64,000 nucleotides of DNA from Adiantum capillus-veneris (taxonomy: Eukaryota; Streptophyta; Polypodiopsida; Polypodiales; Pteridaceae), in the NCBI GenBank assembly GCA_014529385.2, contig CM043959.1, forward strand, positions 47,929,928 to 47,993,927. The letters are read 5' to 3'. The notes under the pieces were generated by a model. That model was not told the origin of the DNA. It was given only the letters and a program-made list of their open reading frames with translations, and ran no database searches. Made by a program: the position numbers and the translations under genes. How positions within the stretch are numbered: position 1 is the stretch's first letter; every line of letters begins with the position of its first letter. Shown here one piece after another: positions 1 to 11,161 of the stretch.

Positions 1-1
1 A

Positions 2-1000
2 AAGCGTTGTGACACATGTCAGCATACCAAGGTGCCGATAAAGAGAAATGAGATGCCACTACGGCCAATGATGGGAGCAAGAGCATTTGCAAAATGGGGC
101 ATTGATTTTGTGGGGCCTATTTCACCCCCTGCATATTGCACCCATACCCAATATATCATTGTGGCTACAGACTATCTCACAAAATGGGCGGAAGCCAAGG
201 AAACACAAAAAGCAGACGCAAGAACCAGTGCAGAAGTTTTGTATGAGAATGTCTTTGTATGATACGGGTTACCAATAGAAATTGTTAGTGATCAAGGAAC
301 ACATTTTCTTAATGAAGTCATTGAATATCTGCTAGAGGAATTCATGGTCACACATAGAAAATCTGCTCCATATCATCCACACGCAAATGGACAAGCTGAG
401 GCCACAAATAAAACATTGTGCACTGTTCTGACTAAAATTGTATCAGAGTCAAGGACAGACTGGGATCAACAGTTACACTCAACACTAAGGGCATACAGGG
501 TAGCTTACAAAACATCAATAGGAACAACACCGTACAACATGGTGTTTGGCCTAAATGCTATATTACCCATAGAGTTTTTAATTCCAACTCTACGAGTAGC
601 GAAACACTTAGAATGGACAGGGCATGATCTCTCTTCAAAAATAGATGATCTTGAAAAGCTAGATGAACTTCGCTTGAGAGCTGTCGCTTCGATCTATGCT
701 AAAAAGAGACGACAAAAAGAGTTTTTTGACAAGCATGTGCGCACGAAAGAGTTCAAAACAGGTGATTATGTACTTGTTTATATCTTGAAGCAACATGCCA
801 AGAAACTTAAAAAGCGAGGGATGGGACTCTTTCTGATTAGTGACCTATCACAAAGTGGAGCTGTCAAGCTTGCTACATTAGCAGGTGAAGAAATGCCAAA
901 TTGGATTAGTGGGTGTCGATTAAAAAAATATCATTTACCACTAACACAGGATATGCTTCAACAAATCCATCAAGAAAAACAACGGATGAAGGAGAAATAG
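2..1000 (+). pseudogene. Ty3/gypsy integrase, element B1 (partial at window edge)
   Basis: Integrase part of a gypsy pol polyprotein; integrase inserts element cDNA into the chromosome. The frame enters from the left edge with the last Cys pair of the H2C2 zinc finger (CDTCQ, about 8-22). The rve core shows all three acidic residues in context: KWGIDFVGP, VSDQGTHF and NGQAEATNK. The C-terminal domain ends in NWISGCRLKKYHLPL. One in-frame TGA at 260-262 lies where related copies have Arg before YGLPIEI, so a CGA to TGA change is likely. The frame is otherwise open to TAG at 998-1000 and then runs on in the same frame into a protease-like domain. Family call is certain; the copy is probably non-functional. 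Confidence 0.95.
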
Positions 1001-1780
1001 AGGGTACGGGAAGAAGCCCAAGCAGAAGCAAAAGAATGCATTGCAAAAAGATGGCTTCTACGACAACAACAACAATGTGGATCACCGTTGCGAATCAATG
1101 CCATTCGACTAACGAATTTTGATGAAGACACAGTGGAGCCAATAATTGCAGTCAAAGTGGGTAGCAATCAAGTTGAATCGACGGCATTGCTTGATTCTGG
1201 AGCTCAAGAAAATCTAATCTCTTACAGATTATACAAACAGCTCAAGCCCATAGGTCAACTACATCTTACTCCACAAGTGCTGGAAAGTAGTACATCACAT
1301 TTGCTAAAAACATTGGGCTGGATTATATTGCATGTACAAGTACATCAATATATTTACCCACACAAGTTTTATGTGGTCGAAGATGAAAGCACACAACACC
1401 CCATGTTGTTGGGACAACCTTGGCAAAAAGAGTATAATGTACAGATAGATTGGAATGCGGATGCAATAAAAATTCAGCATGCACAAGAACAACAGGTGAT
1501 AGCCTTTGCTCAGCAACCACGCAAGAACCAGATGGCAGCAACACAATCACTGGATAAAGAACCCGAAGGATGGGTGCCACTAAAGAACAACATGGCAAAC
1601 ACTGCCAACCATGTTCACTACAAACATAAAACAACACCTACCAAAGTGCCAAGATCAAGATTAGCAACATGTGAAAACAAGTATGGGTGTGGAAGGATAG
1701 AGATGACATGGCAGACAAACCACAATACAATAGAAGAAGTCAACAAAAGCATACTGTTCAACCAAAAACCAAGGGAATAA
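1001..1780 (+). pseudogene. Post-integrase retropepsin-like domain (PR2), element B1
   Basis: In the same frame as the integrase after a single TAG, a Gln-rich linker (about 1001-1090) leads into an aspartic-protease-like fold: an N-terminal beta segment, the catalytic-type motif LLDSGAQENLIS (about 1189-1224), and a distal hydrophobic-Gly motif MLLGQPW (about 1402-1422). Retropepsins normally lie between gag and RT; here the domain is C-terminal to integrase. A basic, low-complexity tail follows to the TAA at 1778-1780. The D-S-G triad is intact in this copy. Equivalent domains occur after integrase in three other copies in the window. Role unknown: second protease, or structural part of the polyprotein. 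Confidence 0.8.
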
Positions 1781-2389
1781 AATAGATATGGATCCCAAAG
1801 AGAATGCTCAGTAACGACTTAAGTGCGGCTCGCATTTGGATCCCGAAACCAAAGCAACAGGAACTCCCTTCAATACAAGCACCATTGGAAGGCAGACACG
1901 CGCTACATATGAAACCAACAAACAAATCAATGTGGATGCCAATCAGCAGCAAAACAATGACAACTGCGGAAGGCGCAATAAACCTACAAAAACCTACAAA
2001 GAAAAGCTACAAATGGAAAGCAAAAGAGAAAAAGTCTATGGCCAATTCCGCCACGAAAGTTCTCTCCAAGGAGACGACTATGGCCATATCGACAATAGCG
2101 GCAAACCAAGCAACTTTTGCAAGAAAGAAGATCAAACAAAGAGCGGTAGAGTTACAACTTTTACTTGCAAAGAAAATCTGCCGACCAAATCAACAACAAA
2201 CCTCGACGGCGAATGCCAATAAGCATATTGCTTATACCCTCCTCTTGCACAACATTAATTTTTCCATGCATTGACCGAGTATGCATCTTGTAGGGCCACA
2301 TTACATGGCCAAGCATTAGCACAATTTTTTAACCCAAGCACGGCACATACACCGAGGCGATACCTTGTCCTCGGGGAGGACTCCGGCTA
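1781..2389 (+). other. Hydrophilic region downstream of PR2, element B1
   Basis: Two overlapping + frames (1836-2222 and 1804-2274) encode Lys/Gln/Asn/Thr-rich sequence without a recognised domain. Neither is in frame with PR2, and codon content alone cannot show which, if any, was translated. It may be the decayed tail of pol. The stretch ends at a long G tract. Confidence 0.4.
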
Positions 2390-2404
2390 GGGGGGGGGGG
2401 GGGG
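2390..2404 (+). promoter_or_regulatory. G15 polypurine tract (PPT-like, internal)
   Basis: Fifteen consecutive G followed by AGG. Such a tract would normally mark the PPT before a 3' LTR, but element A2 shows the true PPT/LTR lying after ORF3, so this one is internal. It could act as a central PPT for plus-strand priming or simply be a slippage-prone run. Confidence 0.45.
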
Positions 2405-2585
2405 AGGCATTCTTAAATGTAGACCCAATGGAAAAAAGAGCAAAAAAAGGTATGTTTTTCGACTATTTTAAGGGTTGTCGTTTGATTGCGAAATTTTCTG
2501 GACTAACCCAAGTACATATGCCCTTATACAACATGAATAGACAAGTATATGGGGCCAAACGCCAAATCAAGCCCCTAGGTGTGTG

Positions 2586-2593
2586 TATATAAG
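2586..2593 (+). promoter_or_regulatory. TATA-like box (TATATAAG) in the B1 spacer
   Basis: TATATAAG lies about 180 bp after the G15 tract. If real, it would be an internal promoter able to transcribe the spacer and ORF3. AT-rich context makes chance occurrence quite possible. Confidence 0.3.
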
Positions 2594-4005
2594 TAAAAAT
2601 AGCCATTCTTCAGACAAAATATTGATAAAACGGAGAAATCCAGCCATACAAATTGCATGTGAGTGTATATAGTGTTTTGCGGTGATGTTTTTGATTTATT
2701 ATGATTTTTGGGGATTTTTTGGGTTTAGTTTGCTATTTTCCTTTTAATTTTACTAATTTTCGGCAGAAAAAATTCAAAAATATAAAAAGTAGGTGAAAAA
2801 CGATCGTAATGAAAAAAAAACAATATGGGGATGATCAGTGACTATAGGACAACCTATGGTACAATGGGGGTGCAATTATGAGAAGGGAGCGAAAAGCGTG
2901 TTTTGGCCAGATTTTGACTGAAACGTCAAATTTCTCGTAAACTGAGCAAATGGAGTCCAAATCGAGAAATTTTTGAGCCTAAACTACATCTCACAAGAAT
3001 TTGGGATCACATGTCAAATTTCATGGAAAGTGGTTCGGGGACCCCCATTATAAGAAATTTTCACTTCATTTTAAGCTCATTTCTACTATTGACTTTTGAG
3101 AGAGAGCTCCTGCCACCTAGAGCGAACGGGACTTCTAGCAGTTTCTACGACGCGCACAACCACCCAACAGGCTCCAGACATGAGAGGTAGGCTCACCACT
3201 TTGAGCTTTTCGCGCATGTTTGTTGTTTTGTCGCGAAAAGTAGCGTAGGGTTCACACAGGAAGTGGGCAGTAGAGACTTACAGGTAAAAGTGACCACCTA
3301 ACGGCAAACCCAAAACCAATGAGGCTTCATCGACAGCTTACCCTAGCATAGGAGACCACTTTTGGATGACAAAAGGTAGTAGAAAACCATCGGGAAAAAC
3401 CCTAATTCCTAGAGCCCCGCAAGAGGCCACCAAATGGGAAATCGGCGGAAAGGCGCCCAAATGCTACCAAAACTCATGGGTAGGAGCATCTCGACATGCT
3501 CCACAAATCTATATAGCCCACATGGCCATACGGTGACCCGAAGCGGCACTACACTTTAGAAATGGCATCACACACACAAAGCGTCAAATAGCTCTCGAGG
3601 CCAAACCGCATGTCCGTTTTCCACCAAACTTCACGAGCGGCCTTCTTAGACCATCAACAACCAAGTCCTATGGTGGTAGACCACCACAAGTCATCAAAGA
3701 AATGAAAACGCAACCATGAGTGCTTCTAGAGTGACAAATTGCCAAACGGAGCTCCGGTGAAGCCAAAGTGGACAAAAACCATATGGCAAGGATCCCCAGG
3801 GGACCGTGAAGCTATGGAGACCAACATCAAGAAATTTCATCGCCGAAAAGCACTCCAAGAGTCAGAAAATGGCTCGGAGGCTCTGAAATCCACACAGGGA
3901 GTTTCTTTCTATCAATTTGACTTTTTTGTTGAAATAATGCTTAAAAGGGACTCAGGGGGACTCAGGGCAGGTACCAGTAGCATCTCCAAGATAATTTTCA
4001 TTAGG

Positions 4006-4884
4006 AGACATCCTACGTGTAGGATGTCTCAAGGCAAAATCTGGGCACCAAACCTAACATTTCTCATCACACAGAGCTTTTAAATAGCCTGTACAAGCTA
4101 GCCACCAAGTTTCATCACATTTGGACAAAAGTTGACCTCATATGCATGAAAAAACGCAAAGTCAAGGCATAGAGGCAATAATGGGACATACACCTACCAA
4201 AACTTTTCCAAATCACATGAAACTTGCACAATACACTCATGAGCACATTGCCAAGCTATCTGTGTGGTCACAAGTGAAAAATGATGAAATAGACATCCTA
4301 CACGTAGGATGTTTAAATGACCAAATTGGCCCCCAGATGGTAGTTTTCAGTTCCAGATCTCTTTATGACGCTTTCATGAGCTCATATATCAAGTTTCAAG
4401 CCAATCCCATCACATTTGGCCCCCAACACCTCCAAGATGCACTTTTTGAGCCTGAAAACACTACACATACTCTTACCAACATCAATTCTTGTCCAAATCA
4501 AAATCCAAGAGCAAGGCCATGTTCCACATGCCAAGAGCTACCCACACAACCAATTTCAAGCTATTTTGATGAAAAAGACATCCTACGCGTAGGATGTCTC
4601 CAACATGATTTTGACCTACTGTGCAAGAACTGACTTCATAGGAGCCATTACCATGGTACAAGAAGCTCATATATCAACTTTCAACCCATTTGAATATCAT
4701 TTGTCACCTGTTGTGGACATCCTACCCAATTTGTAAGCCAAAAGCACGAATCTGCCTAGAAATGCACTTTTTGATGCCCAAACCCAATTCCAATCACATA
4801 GCCATGTTGCAGAGGCCAAGGGCCACCAGCCTGCCAAGTTTCACCCAAAACTGATGAAATAGACATCCTACGTGTAGGATGTCT
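4006..4884 (+). repeat. Four palindromes at exact 285-bp spacing (diverged tandem repeat)
   Basis: The motif has arms AGACATCCTA and TAGGATGTCT around a 4-nt centre (CGTG, CACG, CGCG, CGTG) and starts at 4006, 4291, 4576 and 4861, i.e. 285 bp apart three times. In the second copy the right arm is slightly changed (GTTT end). A half motif (GGACATCCTAC) lies at 4715, about half a period after the third. The sequence between palindromes is strongly diverged but still shares landmarks, such as TTTCA..CATTTG near the first third and GATGAAA directly before palindromes 2-4. The palindromes are much better preserved than the rest of the unit. The centres include ACGT-type cores bound by plant bZIP/bHLH factors (known for such cores; inference here). 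Confidence 0.85.
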
Positions 4885-5017
4885 AAATGAGAAATTTTTG
4901 CCAGAATGATACTGTGAGCACATGTAGAGTTTCCCTAATTCCTTTTAAGTTTTATTTTCAATTTTCAAGTCATTTGGATAGTTAGAACTTAGTTTCTCAG
5001 CTAATATGGAAAAAACA

Positions 5018-5049
5018 CTAACTTCGGACTACTAAGTGCAACAGGATCT
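5018..5049 (+). promoter_or_regulatory. Branch-point plus 3' splice-site-like signal before ORF3 (B1)
   Basis: CTAAC at 5018-5022 is followed by CAACAG ending at 5044, and the ORF3 ATG is at 5050-5052. The same arrangement (CTAAC, about 25 nt, AG, ATG within about 6 nt) precedes ORF3 in A1, and in A2 with the ATG mutated. Suggests ORF3 may be read from a spliced subgenomic RNA. Not proven. Confidence 0.4.
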
Positions 5050-7354
5050 ATGGCAGCCGCGAAATCACCGGAAAAGAAGTAGAGGATGACAATAAAAGAC
5101 TATTTAGAAGAAGTGAAACCATTTGTCATCCCATAAGGAACCCTGAAGCCAACCAGCTAGACACCATGATTATCATCACAAAGAGGGTGGTGGAAGCCGC
5201 ACTAGACATCTCCAACAAAGGGGATAGTGTGACCAAGAGAAGAGATGAAGTTAAGGTATACTCCGAAAAGAAGAACAAGTACACTTTTGAAGACATTGCA
5301 AACCCTAAAGTGGCTATCATGAGCTGGCTCTACAACCAGTACTTCCACATGTGTACAAAGCGGCCAAAAAAGTACAGAATGCCGCCGAGCCATTGCTACC
5401 ACCTTCATCTGGGCAATGCAGAAGAGCAAGCCAAAGGTGATAAATTATGCTGCTTATATCCATGAAAACCTGGTGAAGATGGGAAACAAAAATCCCACCT
5501 ACATTGTACCTGGTGAGCTGATAACATAAGTGGTTTATGGAGCACTGCATGCCAAGGGAAACTGGCCAGAACCACCTTCACAGAATGACTGGCTAAAGCT
5601 AAAGGAAGATAAGGAGGAAGAACCGCCCAAAGCACCCAGAGTTGCCACACGTTTAAAGCGCTAGATAGAGACCGTGCTAGAAGAGCCGCCAGAGCCAAAG
5701 AAAGGAAAGAAGGAAAGTGCACAAGTTCCGATCAAAGAAACCAAATCACAAAAAGCGGCGTGGCTAGAAAGATTAATGGAAAGCTTCAGAGCAGAAAGAG
5801 CACTCAAGGGGGATTTGAACGAGCTGTGGAAGCCATCACTAGAAGCCATGTTAGGATCATCCCAAAGGGTGCACATAGATAGTTTTGAAGACTACATCAA
5901 AAACTTGGAGATCCTAGATGCTACAACAGAGAATATCCCGAATATCCCATTTACAGAAGAAGAAGTGGATGAAGTACGACGGCAACTGCTAGAAGAGCAG
6001 GAAGGCCAAGAAAGAGAGCGAAAGACCAAGGCAGACCGGGACTTCAAGAAGAAGCCACCAACTCCACCGTCAAGCCCGGAATCTAGCCCACCTCCATCAC
6101 CACCTCCTCTTAGCCCTCCACAAACCCAACAAAAGGAGGAACTGGACACATTTGATGATCAAGAAGACTCCAAGCAGGAGAAGACCAAAGGGGAAGAGCA
6201 GAAAGAAGAAGCTAAGCCCAAAGATGAGTAGCCAGAGCTAGAGGAAAGGAATTTTAGCACATTTCTTGATCTACTAGCTGCGGGTTATTCGCGAGAAGAG
6301 GCAGCTATGGTAGCCTTTGAGTTGACAAGCACAATGCCCAAGGAACAGATGCAGAGCCTGCGGTTAGTGGAGCTGAAAGAGATGGCCAGTGATACAGGGG
6401 ACCTACAGCCACCTACCAATGAGACTGGATGTGGTGCTGCACAAGCTAACCGGGCTCAGAGAAAAATCATTGACCACGGAGAGTGAGATTGCTAATCTCA
6501 AAACCACTGAAGTTCAGATCAAGGCTGAAGTCAACTCTCTCCAAAAACAGGGCCAAGAGCATATAGAGAAATAAACAGAGTTGCAAGCTAGTCTGGGCCA
6601 CGACATTACAAAGATGCCAGGAGATGGAACGAGAAAATGAGGTAGCAGATTAAAGACTTCAAAGAGCTGTATAAGAATACAAGAAAATCAGCAATTCATT
6701 GAGAGATGCAGAGAGGGAAAGGGACAACCTAACCCTACAACTTGCTGAAGAATCCAAGGAGTTGGAAGCCCTGAGGAATGCCAAAGAGAAGGCATAGATA
6801 GAGCATGAAGTGAGCTAGGATAAGGTTATTGAGCTAAAAGACCAGATGAAATTAAAAGATCAAACCATCCAACGGCTACAAGCATCTCCGTCCAGAGTCA
6901 GAGCTGCTAGCTCACACCACTTCAGAGAATGAGCTTTATGAAGAACAAATGAAAGAGCTCCAAAAGGAGTTAACATTGGAGAAGCAGCAAAGGCTAATGC
7001 TTGCCAAAGGGTCATTGGTAATGCAAAGCCGCCTAGAAGAAGAAAATTAGGCCATGAGGAATGAGCTAGAAGCCATCAAGAGAAAGCTCGAGGAGGTGGA
7101 GAAAATAAATGCGGATCTGAACGACCTCCTAGTAAACATGGGAGAGCAAGCGGAAGAATAAAAGAAAACACTTCAGAAGCAGATAGAAGAGCTGAGAGGC
7201 TAGCAGCAAACGGAAGAGCAACAATTTAGCACTGGGCCAACAACCATGGAGGGGATCGACCTAGAGAATGCGTCAGATCCCGTGGACACCACCATGCAGG
7301 AGGAAACCCTTGTGGGACCCTCACAAGAGCCACAAGATCTGACACACTCCTCTT
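5050..7354 (+). pseudogene. ORF3: long coiled-coil protein, element B1 (decayed)
   Basis: Unrecognised protein family, here broken by several stops and at least one frameshift. It opens with MAAAKSPEKK. Next comes a folded-looking domain at 5,166-5,540 (IIITKRVVEAALD, then YNQYFHMCTKRPKKY), clearly similar to A2 ORF3 (VITKDIVAEALKL, YHQHFHFLAKRPPRY). An acidic/basic linker and a Pro/Ser-rich stretch (about 6,050-6,120, KKPPTPPSSPESSPPP) follow, then a Glu/Lys/Leu-rich heptad-like region to about 7,200 predicted to be coiled coil. The tail is GPSQEPQDLTHSS-stop. The C-terminal domain seen in A1/A2 is missing because D1 sequence abuts here. Longest clean frame is 5674-6231. Function unknown; structural, env-position or accessory protein are options. 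Confidence 0.6.
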
Positions 7355-7702
7355 AGTCTTTGAAAATTGGCTTGTAAGTATCTACAACCACCATGGCTCG
7401 AAGTGGTTAATTATAGAGAGTAGTGGAGTGGGTCTAATATTGCAAAATTGGCAAGGGCTGGCTCCTTTTAGACTTCTTATGGCTCAATAATGGTGAAGCC
7501 ATAGGCAAGTCTAAAAAGATCCCATTATTACATCCAAAGCTCTTGAGGTGTGCACCATATCCCACACAGTGGGCTCAACAAAACCGATAATAGATCCTAG
7601 CCCCAGTTAACCTAATATAATTAATAAAATCAACCATTTATAGGCTACTTAAGGACCTCTCTTCTTAAGCAAGGAAAGAGAAACCAAATTCTCTGATACC
7701 AA
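7343..7702 (-). other. Chromovirus leader with primer-binding site (D1), truncated
   Basis: Near-copy of the C2 leader at 28,096-28,521. At 7,691-7,701 the minus strand reads TGGTATCAGAG, complementary to the 3' end of initiator tRNA-Met, one base inside the LTR edge. The leader is cut at its gag-ward end, where it meets B1 ORF3. Confidence 0.8.
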
Positions 7703-7937
7703 TGTAAGGAAATGGCCTATTAACTTTGAGAGTAGCGGAAATTAGAGAAAGTACTTTTGGGAAATTACTTTGAGAGCATAGCGGGTGAACTTAATTGATG
7801 GTAGCAACATAAACATAGCATTTAGTAAACTTGGCATGAAAAATACTTTTGCAAGAGAGAGAATTTAGAGAACATGACAATAGTTGAGGACCGGATTTAT
7901 GTGGAGCCGGTCACCCATCCAATTTTTCAACCCACAA
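7703..7937 (-). repeat. Partial LTR of D1 (C2-type chromovirus)
   Basis: Begins TGTAAGGAAATGGCC next to the inverted PBS and is related to the 1.5-kb LTR of element C (shared ATGGCCTA and GTAGCGGAAATTAG blocks). Only about 235 bp remain before an abrupt join to + strand RT sequence. The identical join near 28,756 shows that it predates the segmental duplication. Confidence 0.75.
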
Positions 7938-8373
7938 TTTCTCTGAAGCTTGATGCTAAGCCAAGCAAGAAACACCCATATACTTACAATGAAACCTTTG
8001 CTTAGAAGATTAAGGAAGAGATTGATAAGCTGAAGGAAGTTGAGTTTATTTAGGAAATTGAGCACACAGATTGTAAATCTTGAATTGTAGTAGGACCTAG
8101 GAAGAATGGTAAGTTGAGAGTGTGCATAAATGTAAAAAACGCAACAACTATCCTCTTCCCATTACTGATCATGTCTTGGAACGAGTAGCGGGTAAGCGAG
8201 AATATAGCTTCTTGGATGGATTTTCAAGTTATAACCAATTGGCTATTAAACCAAAGGTCAACATAAAACAACTTTCACTATCAAGTGGGAAAATTTTGCA
8301 TATCGTGTGATGCCTTTTGGATTGATGAATGCACCTGCCACATTCTAGAGACTCATAGCCCATGCATTCAGAG
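7938..8373 (+). pseudogene. Ty3/gypsy RT fragment (B2 type, duplicate copy 1)
   Basis: Translated in pieces: PSKKHPYTYNETFA, KNGKLRVCIN, PLPITDHVLERVAGK, YSFLDGFSSYNQLAIKP, then MPFG-type sequence. These are the conserved N-terminal and middle RT blocks. Stops interrupt it, and the catalytic Asp-Asp block is missing through a 340-bp deletion relative to the copy at 32,260-32,721. Confidence 0.8.
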
Positions 8374-9234
8374 AACCACAAACATAATTGTCAATCCATA
8401 GATGAAGCTAACTCCACTAGTGCATAGAGGCTACAAGAGGTTTTCAATCTCTTGGAAAAAAATAGACGGCTCGCATGTAACTCAAGCTACACTCAAATGA
8501 TCAAAATCACCAAAAGCTAGTCGCTAATCGACAAACAAATCATAACCGTAACAACATCAAACGACATCCAAACGTTACAAAACTTCTAGGACACGTTTAT
8601 AAGACCTAAGCACACATGATTATGGTCTCAAATCTTAGTTTAGATCAAGTGGAAAAATTGCGATTATTGACAATAACGAGTTTTTGACCTAGTCATTTTC
8701 AACTTTGAATGCATCTAAATGCTTAGCAATGATGCCCCAATATCCTGCCTATACTTTTTTTAAAAAAAAATTCTAGCCTAAATTTTTACTTATGATGAAA
8801 TTAGGCTACGGGTCAACGACGTCAAAAGATATAGATTACCATGATATGTTTATGTCCATGCGTAGAGCTCTTACCTACGGTTGCAACGCAATAAATGGCA
8901 CTGCAATGTGACAATCGAGAAGGGAGTAGGAAGCGTGAGAAGGAGAGAACTGAGCGCCGTTAGCTCACACTGTGTTTGTATTATCCAAAACCTACAAAAT
9001 ACTTACACAAATGGGCTTTTATACCTTAGCCAAGGTTTCTTTGGTCAAAACTAATAATCTGGGAGCTCTAACTAAAGATACGTTGATACAATCTGGAAGC
9101 TTGTAGCCATGGCTTATCAATTACATTGTTTATCTGGAAAGTAGAAGTTACACCATTCTCAAATTATCAAAATAATAAGTGTTTTTATAATAATAGCTCT
9201 GAAAATTGTTATCTGAGTTAGCTTGCTCCTAACA
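8374..9234 (-). repeat. 3' LTR of A1 (outer end clipped)
   Basis: About 860 bp, collinear with the 872-bp A2 LTR at 32,722-33,593. Minus-strand start is TGTTAGGAG. The last dozen bases at the outer end (TGTCTACA side) were lost in a deletion with GAGAA microhomology. A TATAAAA-type box lies near 9,016-9,024 on the minus strand. Confidence 0.85.
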
Positions 9235-9250
9235 TTCCCCCCCTCCTTGA
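9235..9250 (-). other. Polypurine tract of A1
   Basis: Minus strand CAAGGAGGGGGGGAA directly before the LTR TGTTAGG. This fixes ORF3 as the last ORF before the 3' LTR in the A family. Confidence 0.85.
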
Positions 9251-11023
9251 CTGTGTCCTCCCTTGACATAGCTTCATGGAATAAAATAGTCTTCAGGTTG
9301 ATGGCTTGCGAGGCGGTCTTTAAGCGCATGTAGAGATTTTTCATATGTAATTTGTCTTTCTTTGTTAGGGACTTGCAGAAACTGCATGGTCACTCTATTT
9401 TTAAGTTCAATGGCTGAATAGCCAACAAACCTTAATTTGAGGTTGCTGATCAATGGCCCAAATCTATCGTTCTCCATGTGAAGAATCCTGTATAGAATGC
9501 CTCTTCAAATGCCAACATATTTCTTGATGGCAGAAACATATATCTAGTGTAGAAGCTGTAGAGGACTTCTTCAAAAGGCTTTTTACTCAAATTGTAGCAT
9601 AGAGTTATACAAATTGGCGAGCAAGTATTTCCGAGGAACAAAATAATTGAGCAAGTCTATTTAGGTATTCTTTATCACTTAGAGTGAATTGCAAAAGTGC
9701 AAGCGGATTTTTCAATGTTTGTGATCTTGCTCTCATCACCAAAAATATCATTGTCATCAAAGTTGGCGTGCTTGTGGACTGACAATAGTAGTTGACATCG
9801 AGGGAGCTTGGATGATTAGTCAGCTTCCCTCAACTCTTTCTGGGCTATATATATTTTGGACGAGTATTCAGCCTTGCAGATGAGAAGTAGCCAATTTTTT
9901 GCACTCAGTCTACATATAGTATCAACTCAATGTTTGTTGCCATTACCACTTGGTCTCAACCTGAGGCTTACGCATACAGGAAGATCACATGGCCATGATG
10001 GTCTAGCTAAAACACATTGAGACCTTTGTTGGCAAACACATTGAATATACCGCCATATGTAAATCCATTCATCATGAGAGATAGAGCGGTGATACATTTG
10101 AGTCTATATTCAAAGTCGGGGAGCCTATGGGTCCCTCGTAGCTATCGTACCATCATCATGATAGGCCACACCTCAGCCAAGATGTATGCTTCTTGCTTGA
10201 GCATGTAGTGCATTCTTGGGAAAAGAGAGAGGGTGTACTAGTTGCCTTGGGATTGATAGATTTAGATTGAATATAGGGTTCTCTATGCTTAATCAATATT
10301 TACATTATGGAGCCATACACACGATGGATGTTTATACACAGGATAGAAATCCATATGCATGCTTGACGTAGAGAATTTTGGTCTAGGAAATTGGATAGAA
10401 CTAAAAAGAAGTTTTTTTCTTAAGAGGAAGAAGATTAAGGATTTTGTGCCTGTTGTGAAAGTTGAAAATGGACTTTTGGTGAAAGATAACAACCAAAATA
10501 TGATGATTGTACACTCTTCTCCAGTCATCAGGGCAAAGAGAGAAAATACAGCACCTTGCCAGAAATGGTCGCCATCGAAGTTTCAGCAGAAAGAATACCT
10601 TGTAGGGTTTGAGACTATGAGGATTGCGAGGCCTATGTAGGTCAGTTCTGCAAAGTAAGTAGCGCCAACACCCGGCCATGCTAGCTGGAGTTCACTGGGT
10701 GGGTAGGCTATGTGTGACTGTCAAGGGCCAAGGAAAATTAAGCGCAACAAGGGCAAAGTGCCCGAGGGAGGGGAAGGGGGTCGACTCTCAAGGGAGGTGT
10801 CTGTATGAGTTGATGCACGTCTGTGGTAGCCCGCGTCTACACAACATATAATGCCTACAACCTGGTCGTCGACAGCAAGGATAGCTTTACTACGCTAGTA
10901 AAGAAGAGCTCCAGTACTAAACATCCGTTTCTTTCCTTTGCTTGCAGCGGCACAGACGTTGCCTTCTGTAGGTTGGGGCCGAGTGCACGTTCGCTACTCC
11001 TAGTGGGCACTTGGATGCACGAA

Positions 11024-11091
11024 CCTCCCTGGTTTGTTGCTGCAACCAGTCCGCACCGTCACGAACTGGTTGCAGCAACAAACCAGGGAGG
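11024..11091. repeat. Perfect 27-bp inverted repeat with 14-nt loop
   Basis: Arm 11,024-11,050 (CCTCCCTGGTTTGTTGCTGC and 7 more bases) is exactly complementary to 11,065-11,091; the loop is 11,051-11,064. A transcript would form a mismatch-free hairpin. Confidence 0.95.
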
Positions 11092-11161
11092 CGTAAGGTC
11101 ATCTCTTAAAAAAAAGAAAACGATTGCAGGAAGGGTTAGGGTCACACGAATAGGATTATTT

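Larger units (their letters stand above)
2405..5049 (+). other. Long non-coding spacer between pol and ORF3, element B1
   Basis: 2.6 kb without a credible gene. The first part is AT-rich with a TATA-like site (2586-2593). A segment near 2,945-3,000 (GAGCAAATGGAGTCCAAATC and following) is similar to the A2 spacer near 42,390-42,430 on the minus strand, so the spacer is homologous between families A and B. The middle (about 3,100-3,990) has no repeat I recognise. The last 1 kb is a diverged tandem repeat with a 285-bp period, each unit carrying a palindrome. The spacer ends at a splice-acceptor-like site just before the ORF3 ATG. Confidence 0.6.

Noticed and set aside
1304-1637. Minus-strand frames opposite PR2 of B1
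   Set aside because: Antisense to a clear domain; no similarity seen.
4006-4884. CRISPR-like array
   Set aside because: Repeats are 24 bp palindromes but spaced 285 bp apart in a plant retroelement; the spacers are homologous to each other, not unique.
2405-5049. Reading the B1 spacer as the 3' LTR of the element
   Set aside because: The G15 tract and TATA box suggest it, but in A1 and A2 the homologous spacer is followed by ORF3 and only then by a clear PPT and TG..CA LTR. No PBS follows the spacer.
5892-6149. Ser/Gly-rich minus-strand frame
   Set aside because: Antisense shadow of the Pro/Glu-rich ORF3 of B1.
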